Assembly (NCBI GenBank): GCA_019096065.1
Contig: JAGUCH010000002.1
Coordinates: 10,986,501 to 11,050,500 of the forward strand
From: Paracyclopina nana
Lineage: Eukaryota; Arthropoda; Copepoda; Cyclopoida; Cyclopettidae
Reading direction: 5' to 3'
DNA: 64,000 nt
This document shows, piece after piece, positions 54,552-64,000 of the stretch. A model generated the notes under the pieces. It saw nothing but the letters and a program-made list of their open reading frames with translations, did not search any database and was not told the DNA's origin. The first letter of the stretch is position 1; each line of letters starts with the position of its first letter. A program made the translations under genes and the position numbers.

Positions 54552-57393
54552 GTAAGTGAAGGAGAGTTAAAAAACTTACCACTCGGTCTCCTCTTGACGC
54601 TTTCTCATCTTGTAAACTGCAAAGAAAGATGGGGGAGAAAATTGCTAAATCGCAGGCCTTTCAGCAAGGCTTTAAAGGAATTATGACGCAAATCTGCTTA
54701 GTTCAAGAAAAATAGGCCAAGGCTTTGCTTGGCTTTTCTCATATATTTGATCTTTCGCCATAACTTGATTGAAAGAGTAATCAACGCAAATCAGTAGAGC
54801 TTTGGAAAAATTCCTTGTTTACAGCGCGAAGAATTCGATTTGGACGTGGAAAGCACTGAAAGTTCTTCGCACATGATTGTTTACATCAAGAAAATCGCCC
54901 CTTGGGGCAAGTAGAGCGATATCCGTGAAATATACCGGTTGGCAAATCGGAAATGAAACACTTACGCACAATATGAAGGGGTCTAGCTCAACGAAGATTC
55001 CACTCTTTTTTCCGTGTTTTAGCCAATCAACTTGGCCTACGGTGCAGTTGAAATAGTTTTTCTTGTAGTAGTGCACTTTTAAGGCTAAGTAAACAGAGGG
55101 GGAGAGATGCACGGGTGTTCTTCAGTACAAGGCCATCAAGGATGAAAAGTTGTTGGAGTGAAATGGCACGTTTGGATTTGGTCTTCAAGAAAGAGGGATT
55201 TTGATCTGAAAAAAATGTAGGCCATCATAAAAGAGTTCTCTAGCTGTTATTTGAATGGATTGACCCAATTTTTGAAAAAAACTCTTTTTCTGTGCTTCAA
55301 AAGATAACTGATTTCTTAATTTTGGTTGTTAGCGTAAGCTAAGCGGGTTGAAAATTGAATTTCGACCTGTTTTTGTTTGCACTTGCCCCGCCACTAGCCC
55401 CGATCTAAAAAAAATTGAACCTCCCATCAATTTTTTAAGTCAACAGATTTGGTATATTTTAACTACTTCACACATATTTTAGTCTTCTAATTTTTTAAAA
55501 GCAAGTTTTAATCCTTTTTTGTTGTCATTACATGGGCAATTGAGTAATAATTGTGTGCTTTGTAGGACAATTTGCCCAAGAAAAGCAAGTTTAATACCCG
55601 GAGGAGCTTTCTGGAAAAGGCAGAAAATCTCTCGTTTCTTGACAAGAACGCCAAATATTTCTTTTTTTAAAAGTCAAAAAGCCAAATGATAACGATTATG
55701 CGAAGAACTAGTTGAATGGGCACTGAAAAAGAATCGGAGGTATCCACTGCACCATCTTTTTTTTAATAAATCGGAAAAATGTAACTACTCCGTGAGCGAT
55801 GCCCGATTCGAATAAAACGATGAAAAGCTATTTGTGCTTCCAAAAAAAAAAAGAATTTTTGCTTTAAAGGCTCCTGTTTTGTTATAGAATTCAATTTCGG
55901 CAAGTAAGTGATCTGTATTTTAACAGCTTCTGAATGTAAGCCACAAGCAATCCTGATACAAGCTTTTGGATTCGAAAATCAGTTTTTTGGCCCAAACCCC
56001 CTTGTATATCCCGTTCATCTGCCCCCAAATTCCTTACGATAATGCACGCCGAACGCCTTACCGAAAGGAGAAAAATTGTCTTATGACAAACACAAAAGTA
56101 AACTTCTGCTGATGCTAACACTTTGGAAAAAACGGGTCAATTTTAAGACTATTGAAAAGTAAACACTCACAAAGCTTATTTTAATTTAAGTGCCAAACTG
56201 GTTACTTCTGAATCAAAATGTCTCACACAAATTCATATGAATCAACTCAAAAATTGCAGAGCTGTTACATCTAAGATGCAGCTGAAATAATCAAAGTTTT
56301 TCTGAATTTTGCCCTAAATTTGTTAACTCGTTTCCTGGTTCAACTAGTTGAGAAGCCCTTCTTAAGTGGTTTGATACCAAAACTCCTTTGCCTTATGACA
56401 ATTTTTTACTTTCCGAAAAGCAACTTTGCACATGAACGGGATAGTAATGGTGTGAAAAGTTGGAAAATTAATCTGTATTTAAAAATATTTTCAACTAAAT
56501 GAATAGGTTTTTATTATATGATGGAAAGCAATTTTTGCATGTATAATTCAGTTACCAATTCGCCTCAGTTTATATAACAGCTCTGACGTTTTACTTTATC
56601 AAGTGACTCACATTATTAAGTATTTTATAAGGTGTGTCACTCCTCTGTTTAACATCAGGAAAAGGGACCATGTCTAAGAAGTTAATCCCATTGCAGAAAA
56701 AAAGAGAAAAAATGCCTTTTGTACAAGGATCAAACCCTGATCATCTAGTTTAATGGGTATATCTGTTCAGCTTCGAATTCGCAAAAGTTCGACTGGTTAA
56801 AGTTCGAATCCGCAAAAGTTCGATAGGTTTAAAGTTCGAAAGGCAAAGTTCCAATCCGCAAAAATTCGATCATTGTTGCAACTTCTGCTTTTGCTGTTTT
56901 CATCTATAAAGGAAATTTCTTCCATATAATTGCGTTTTACTTAAGCCTCTTATTTTAGTACTGATCATTTTTACTCACTCTTGATAGCTTTAAGTAATCC
57001 ACTTTTTCCACCTCTTTTGCTCACATGAGTTTGAAGTGTTTTGAAAGTACAAAAACTTAGGCATTTCATTTAAGGATGCAGTAAGATTTTAAGGAAACAA
57101 AGTATAGGTGAACACCTCATAAAACTGAATATGACAAATTATTTGATTATTATTAGTTTATAAAATAGTTTTAATCATTTAAAACTATTTAATCCACTGT
57201 TGGTAGGACGCTCTGTATATATGAACTTAATTTACTTTTATTGTGTTGAAAATATTTTACAAATTCGTTTCAAGATTTTTTTTGCTCTTCAAAGTTTTAC
57301 CTATCGAAGTTTTGCGGATCGAAATTTCACTTTTCGAACTTTTACCTTTCGATATTTTGCGGATTCGAACTTGAACAGTACAATCGTTTAATG

Positions 57394-57541
57394 CTCTGTT
57401 CATATACAAACTCCTTAAGGAATCGGAACGCGAAATTCCTTTGCGCAAAGGAGTTCTCAGTACATTAACTAGCTGCGTAGAGTTGTCATTCTGCATGGTT
57501 TCGTCATTATGCATCCCTTAAGGAACGGTAGATGAACAGAG
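57394..57541. mobile_element. 148-bp hairpin element, copy 1
   Basis: Ends CTCTGTTCATATAC and GTAGATGAACAGAG are inverted repeats with one mismatch. Inner symmetric CCTTAAGGAA near both ends. No coding potential. Confidence 0.6.
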
Positions 57542-57548
57542 TATAATG

Positions 57549-57676
57549 CTCTGTTCATCTACAAACTCCTTAAGGAATCGGAACGCGAAATTCCTTTGCG
57601 CAAAGGAGTTCTCAGTACATAAACTAGCTGTGCATAGTTGTCATTATGCATGGTTTTGTCATAATGCATTCCTTAA
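57549..57676. mobile_element. 148-bp hairpin element, copy 2, right end lost
   Basis: Begins CTCTGTTCATCTAC eight bases after copy 1 and follows it closely (over 90 percent by eye) to CATTCCTTAAG, where the match stops. The terminal 14 bp are missing. Tandem with copy 1. Confidence 0.55.
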
Positions 57677-58619
57677 GAGATACCAGATAAAACTTGATCT
57701 AACACATCTGTTAGCTCCAAAAAGTGCCAAATTCAAAATGCACTACTACTACTTGCACTACTGAGGGCCTCTCAACCCAAGACCTCAAAGTAATAGATAG
57801 ATGCTAAGTCAAGATTGCCTGGTCTTGTAACTTCATTAACATTTGAAAATTGCTTATATATTATATTATAAAACAGGCTTACAAAATGTCTGAGCTCATT
57901 TTACAAAGTAAAAATCTCGAAGCATCACTTGGCTCTCACAAGCTTGAGCCCACAAAGTTGCCACTCGATTTTTACTTTACAAAATTTGCTCAGCTATTTT
58001 ATTAGCTTGTTTTATAAATTCTTTACATAAATAAATAGATAGAACTTTTACCGAAGAAATATGAATACAGTTAATTTCTTCTGTAACATGTTGAAAAGGT
58101 TGAGGCAAAATAGCAAAACGCTGCTTGGTTCAAAGCTGAACTCGTTGAAAGGCAGTCAGCAGCATATTCACCTTAAGACAATATTTCCCATTCTTTAAAT
58201 ATGAATAAGGGATAAGTCACCTCTAGACCAGAGCAGTAAATTGAGTAAAGAGTATAATAAACTCAGTTTGACTAACAACAACAAGTACTGACTAAAAAAC
58301 GAGCGTATGCGTTTGGCCACTTAAATGAAGCCTTGTATCTTGCCTTGAGCAAGAAAATGTCCCTGCTATTTCTTCTTCTGTCCCTCAAAATGATGAATGG
58401 ATCTAAAAAAACTTGGATTACAATTCTAGAATTTAAAATATGAGCTCTAAAAAAATTGTTTTCTTTTTTGAATTTCCCACTCAAATTGATGTGCAGTCTT
58501 GTTAGAGTTATCAGTATGGCTTTTGACAACAATCGACTTTTTGTTTGGAAAAAAGCCAATTGCTCTGATTAACTCGACTTAAAGAAACCACATCTAAAAC
58601 ACTGTTATCAACAAAATTC

Positions 58620-59094
58620 ACGTGCGTGTAAGCGCGCCTAGCAATTGCAAAAAAAATAGTGCTTCTGACTAAAAGTAAACAAAACGTTTTTTGGAATTGT
58701 TGGGAACAAAATGGCAAAGAAAGTGCTCATTTTGAGCTTGTAACAGCACAATTGATTCAAGGATTAGATTGGTACCATTTTGAGTAAGATTCTTGAAAGT
58801 CAAGGAATTTTGGATCATGAGTCACATCATATCCAGACCTGAGCATGATGGATCAAATCAGAATAAATAGCCTTACTTTTTGTAGCTCTGCTCTGTGTGA
58901 GTTCAAAACAAAAAAGTTCATCTGGTGTGGGTTCAATAAAAATGGCCAATTTTTCAGCAAATAAGCCATTATTTGTAATAAGTTGAGGAAACAAAATTTT
59001 CTGGTAATCATGATTGCCATGCTATAGTTGTTGTACTGGCATGGAAAAACTGGGAAAACGCAAGCCTTAAAGTAGCAATTTTGCAAATAGTTAT
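58620..59094. repeat. 475-bp dispersed repeat, copy 1
   Basis: Starts around GTGCGTGTAAGCGCGC and ends near GCAAATAGTT. It matches 62781-63256 in the same orientation at roughly 93-95 percent by eye. Non-coding. Confidence 0.6.
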
Positions 59095-59882
59095 TCTAAA
59101 AATTGGCTTTTCTGTAAACTTTATGACTATTTTTGGTTTTATCTGGCTACACTGAAGAAAGTGAGAGAGGGGAGAAGAAAAAGTGGGAGTGGGAAAGCAG
59201 ATATGGATCGTTTATTAAATGATTTTTAAAATTTTTCTTAACAAGAATGAGTTATGTTGGTGGGAAAAAAACTAAGGCCCTGATCATCTCGTAATTCATC
59301 TTCAATTATGAGCGCCGTAACATCGATCGCAATAACAAGCATAACATGTGTCACCTAGTAATTTTACTGCACTTTTTGTTGGTTTAATATTGAGCTTTTT
59401 TGCTAAAATTCTTTCTTGCAAATTAGGCAGCATTGTATGCGCAATTATAATTATGGAAAAAACCATCTTTTCTTTCTTAAAAAGTCATCAAAATAGCTGA
59501 AATCAGTTTTAGAGGTTTGGTGAATTGCAATTTAAAAGTTGCTATGCAGATAATTCTCCTTGTATTATGGTCAGCAGATGATCAACTATAATTCACCCCT
59601 TAATAATAAATTGAAGCTGATGTAACGCTGATAATATCGCCTGAGTTATTGGCAGATGATCCATGCCTAAGATTTGTACCTGCATGAGCTAGAAATATGT
59701 GCTTATGGTGCAAATCGATGAATTTTGAAGAATCATTTGTTCAATGGCAGCATCTCTGCTAGCATGTGCCTGCCCACCGCCAAATGGCAGAATACGTAAG
59801 AAAGCTGTGAAATTAGTCTATTTCAGCAAAACTGAGCAAGCAGAGTGGCGCACCCTCTCTATTTATTGCCCTGCTCTAGACA

Positions 59883-60070
59883 AGGGTTCTAGAAATTCCT
59901 CTGCGACTTCGTAGCACTACGTTGTAGGGTAACCCGTAGAGAAAATCAGGTGTACTCATTTGGAACACTTTACTCAGAAAAAATCTGTTTCCAAATGGGG
60001 TCAGCTGTTGCCTTTGTATGTCACCCTATAACGTAGCAAAACGAAGTCGCGGAGGAATTTCTATAACCCT
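59883..60070. mobile_element. 188-bp hairpin element
   Basis: Arms start AGGGTTCTAGAAATTCCTC and are faced by GAGGAATTTCTATAACCCT. Pairing continues inward through GCGACTTCGT and CTACGTT.TAGGGT, then CATTTGGAA/TTCCAAATG near the centre. Confidence 0.6.
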
Positions 60071-61166
60071 ACTCAAGACGGCCCACTCTAGTAAAACTGA
60101 GATTTCAAAATATTCCACTCTGTATGTGCTCCAATTTTATGGAAAAGTTTATCTGCTGCTGACTATAGGTCTACAAGTTAAGCATGGTTATGAGCAGCTT
60201 TACTGCGGTTTTTCCATCCAATCTACATTCATGTCCTGTTCATTTACACCCAAAACTCGAAAGGAAAATGGACAAAAGACACTGTGGGAAATGCTTGCCT
60301 CAAGCTTTGATTAATGCCAAATCATATCTAGATGGCGCTGCACTCGTACACAGAGGGCACTTCAGACCAAAATGACGTCATAATTTGGGCGCGAATAAAA
60401 GCGGGTGCGTGATTTCATCAATGCGGGCCGGCGTTTCAACCTCGCACATTGTGTGCGTTAACTGATGACAGATTCCGTAATGGGCCGTTTGATTCCGAAA
60501 AAAGCCCACAAACAGAGTTATTTCAGAATGCAACTAGCGCCATCTGAACCGACTTTGTAGCATTAATCTAAGCTCATAACAAGCTTTTCGCATTTGTCTT
60601 CTGACAAGCGCCAGCTGACGCAAAAAAACATCAGATCAACTTTAAGCCAACTTGAAAGTAAACAAATCTAATTTTGGCTATTTGTGCCGTATTTTTGTCA
60701 TATTTTTAGACAAAATTATAAGGAAGATTTCTTCTTTTACCTAATAAACGTGAAGAAAGCTAGTCTATCATGAAGATAAGTTTGAAAAGCATGAAACAAA
60801 ATAACAAAAATTGCCATAAAAAATACTGCTCGGTCCCATGCTGAACTCGTGGAGGGGCAATCAGTAGCAGGTTCACTTTTCCTTTAGGCTATTTTTTCCA
60901 TGCCTTAATTAACGCATTCTCAATACATGAACAAGGCAAAACACTTTTCGCATCCAAATCAGCCTTGGCTAAAAATTCGAATTATATGGAAATGCCCTTT
61001 AGACAGAGGTGCGGTATACTAGTACGCTTTATAAAACTGCTCTGCTCTGGTTTTGCACCAAATAAAAAGGTGGCAGCACAACTTGTACATGATGCTAGAG
61101 GTGCTGCCCTCTTTTGCTTGAAAAAGAAAGCTCTATGTTGTGATTCAAGCGCTCCTTATAGGTCGA

Positions 61167-61354
61167 CTGGATATAAATAGAGAGCGGAAGTTTTAGTAAG
61201 CTCAGACCAGAGCGAACGCTCGAAAAATTGCAAAGGTCAAACTTATGTACTTGAGGTTGTGTGACGTGTATATCTTTAAATTTGCGTTCACTTTGACCTT
61301 CGCGATTTGCTCAGTAGCGTGCGCTGGAAATCTTCCGCTCTCTATAATATCCAG
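61167..61354. mobile_element. 188-bp hairpin element with about 80-bp arms
   Basis: Left arm CTGGATATAAATAGAGAGCG faces CGCTCTCTATAATATCCAG. Pairing extends inward through CGGAAG, GCTCAG, GCGAACGCT-type blocks and AAGGTCAAA/TTTGACCTT. Non-coding. Confidence 0.6.
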
Positions 61355-62780
61355 GCGAACTAGCTAGCTCCTTATCAGCCTAAACTTCTCCGAGGAAAGT
61401 TATACAAATGCATACGTACATACTTTATGCTTAGTTCTGCCATAATTTTTTTTAGAAAAGAGGCATTTTGTCAAGCACAGCTTACTTATGACTCCAAAAA
61501 AATACGATTTTGTTGTTACCTTACCATTTTGCAAGGCCTTGTTTGCTAAATAATCAACCAATTTTAAGGCTGGCGTTTGGGCTTGCTTTAGGGCCTGCTA
61601 GTGCATCAATTAAAAGTGCTACCAGATCAGCCGAAGCAATAAAACTGGCTCTTAATGGTTTTTACGGACATCAAATTCTGGTAACGACTCCGATCCAAAA
61701 TGGCCGATGGGGCATCTGCGATCACTCGAACGTGACGTCAAGCCATCTGAATTTAACGCCATCTAGTGCACAGTGCTTTGCTCCGAGTCCCTATAGGGAA
61801 GCGAATCGGTGATTTTGACTGTTTATTGGAGGTCCGCTCAGCGAACGTGACGTCATGATCGCGTGAGCGTAGTTGACCCGTGCCTCAAAAGTGTTTCAAA
61901 TTGTTGGAAATAGAATCAGGCCAAAAAGAGCCAACTTTTAATACTATTTAGCCACTTTTTATAAATAATGCCATTCTGGGAACACCTTTGATTGGTGCAT
62001 TGGCTTGCCTAAAAGCCAGCCCAAAAGCCAGCCCAAAATTAGCAGAAAAATTGGATTTACTAGCAAAATATGGCTCAAAATATGGTCAAATTACAATAAA
62101 ATATGTACTTTCTTCCCCTAAGTACAAGGTACGCTTGACAAAATCCCACCTTGTGAAAAAAAATATCGAGAAAAACTGATTCATTAGAAATTGGAGGTCT
62201 GATGCAGGCAGCGATCGGACCTCCAAAATGTTACATAATTCGCCGGTAGGATAGATATGGGACTTGTTTACGCGTTCCTATTGCATTCGCCTTTTTTACA
62301 ATTGAATATAGCTTTATTTTTATTTGGATTGCAATTCAAAAGCAATTTAGCCTTTAAAAACATGTTCGAAGGAATTAATGTCCTGTTCATGTAGGCCCAA
62401 AACTCCAAAGGAAAATGCTCGAAACACACCTTAAGCAAAGGAGAAAAATTTTCTAATGACAAGCGCTAGCTGATGCTAAACAATCAGGCAGATTTTAAGC
62501 CAACTTGAAAGTTTAATTGAGCCACATTTTAGCTATTTTGAGCATAATCGAAAGTTAAATTTCATTTATTATCTAAGAAACGTGAAGAAAGCCATTTTGT
62601 TTTGAAAAACTCTGAAAACCATCTGACAAAATTGCAATAATTGCCATTTTAAACGCTGCAGTACGATTAACCAGTATAGTATGGTGCAGCTGAGCGCGCG
62701 AGCTAGCAAGGACCATACTAAAGTATAGGGAACAAAAGACAAACAAAATGCAATAGATGGTGCGGAATTTTGGTTCCTTT

Positions 62781-63256
62781 AGCGTGCGTGTAAGCGCGCG
62801 TAGCAATTGCGTAAAAATAGCGCATCTGACTAAAAGTAAACAAAACGTTTTTTGGAATTGTTGGGAACAAAATGGCAAAGAAAGTGCTCATTTTGAGCTT
62901 GTAACAGTACAATTGATTCAAGGAACAGATTGGTACCATTTTGAGTAAGATTCATAAAAGTCAAGGAATTTAGGATCATGAGTCACATCATATCCAGACC
63001 TGAGCGTGATGGATCAAATCAGAATAAATAGCCTTACTTTTTGTAGCTCTGCTCTGTGTGAGTTCAAAACAAAAAAGTTCATCTGGTGTGGGTTCAATAA
63101 AAATGGCCAATTTTTCAGCAAATTAGCCATTACTTGTAATAAGTTGAGGAAACAGAATTTTCTGGTAATCATGATTGCCATGCTATAGTTGTTGTACTGG
63201 CATGGAAAAACTGGGAAAAAGCAAGCCATAAAGTAGCAATGTTGCAAATAGTTCTT
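62781..63256. repeat. 475-bp dispersed repeat, copy 2
   Basis: Partner of 58620-59094, same orientation, with small substitutions only. The sequences before and after the two copies differ, so this is the conserved core of a longer decayed repeat. Confidence 0.6.
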
Positions 63257-64000
63257 GCAAAAATTGGCAAAATCTTTGATTCTTAATGGTGAAAAATAGG
63301 TGTTCAATATAAATGAAAAGCTTAAAATTGCGGGTAGTGTCTGTTTCTTCTGCGAAACCAATTCAGCATTAAAGCAGAACAGAGATTATGAACACTTTTA
63401 GTTACTGCCTCCCAACGCACGGCAGAGCGCGACCAACCAAAATTTATGCCTCACACCACCAGCCTGAACATGCCTCTTCTATTATCACCCTATAGGAAAG
63501 GGGAACCGATGTTTTCGGACGTCAGTTCAGCTGTTGTGACGTCAGGACGCGCGAGCGTAGTTGACCCGTGCCTTATTGGTGTTAATATCAGGCCAAAAGT
63601 AGCCAAATTCATCAAACAATACTGCCACTTTTATTGAGCAAATAAATTCCGGAAGCACTTTTAAATGGTGCTTTGGCTTACCCGGAAAGCCGGCCTTAAA
63701 GCCAGCCTTAAAGCCAGCCTTAAATTTCACTAAAAATTGGAATTTCAGACAATGTAAGGCTCAAATTATGGTCAAATCATAATGAAGTGTATCCATCTAA
63801 TGCCAAGTGGAGCATGCTAAAATCCTACCTTGCCAAGCATAATCATGGGAAAAATTAGCTTAATACTGGCGTACGTACCAACTTAGGCAGCAGAAAGACG
63901 TCCAAAAACTTACAAAATCAGTCGCTAGGCTAGATATGGGGTCTGTTTACTGTTTCCTATAAGTAAGGTCGTTCTCATATCGCAGTTTGGTCTTACCAAA

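Larger units (their letters stand above)
54552..64000. other. repeat-rich right end without supported genes
   Basis: No convincing coding exon in 9.4 kb. Many stretches recur within it: 58620-59094 with 62781-63256; parts of 58080-58200 with 60790-60910; 60590-60760 with 62450-62600; and 61780-62270 with 63480-63950. It reads as a mosaic of decayed copies of a few interspersed repeats plus short hairpin elements. Exons of the gene entered at 38-54 kb may be hidden here, but none stood out. Confidence 0.5.

Noticed and set aside
1-64000. tRNA, rRNA or spliceosomal RNA genes
   Set aside because: Looked for B-box/T-loop and cloverleaf patterns by eye and found none convincing; a covariance-model scan would be decisive.

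Overview
The window is nuclear DNA of an animal, most likely an arthropod. The alpha-spectrin encoded here (2,416 residues) is collinear with the fly protein as I remember it. A poly-asparagine protein of a type I associate with arthropods is also present. All genes have canonical GT-AG introns, and most introns are very short (47-70 bp). I cannot place the species. Family assignments rest on recognised motifs and remembered homologues, not on database searches. Exon joins were checked by hand for splice dinucleotides and reading phase.

Left half (0-38 kb) is compact and gene-rich. In order it holds: the 5' part of a calcium-regulated mitochondrial carrier (SCaMC/SLC25A24 type, -) with a BAR-RhoGAP gene (+) nested in its second intron; mitochondrial fission factor Mff (+); an alpha-1,3-fucosyltransferase (GT10, -); a poly-Asn protein (+); COQ3 (-); an ERG28 homologue and DENND6 (+) only 15 bp apart; a KIF-binding-protein-like gene, an unrecognised single-pass membrane protein and PCCA, packed head to tail (-); alpha-spectrin with a 6.67-kb coding exon (-); an FBXL12-like F-box protein (+); a phospholipid phosphatase of the LPP/wunen type (-); the mitochondrial rRNA methyltransferase MRM1 (+); and a complete eight-exon SLC36/pathetic-type amino-acid transporter (+). 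These are housekeeping and membrane functions with no evident shared pathway. Several (SCaMC, COQ3, PCCA, MRM1, Mff) act in or on mitochondria.

Right half (38-64 kb) is gene-poor and repeat-rich. The only coding signal I trust is a set of + strand exons (38.7, 49.1-49.3 and 53.4-53.9 kb). They end in the same reading phase and look like alternative 5' modules of a gene that continues off the right edge.

Mobile DNA is the most unusual content. Between LPP and MRM1 lie three copies of a 434-bp hAT-like element with 8-bp target duplications. Their flanks record two independent insertions followed by an unequal crossover. Beside them is a 28-bp 'element' that is almost nothing but two inverted ends, yet has its own 8-bp target duplication. 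Other structures are a 1.8-kb foldback flanked by TTAA, a 951-bp element whose ends are tandem GCGCGACAT-type repeats, a 596-bp inverted-repeat element inside the KIFBP-like gene, and several 110-290-bp hairpin (MITE-like) elements.
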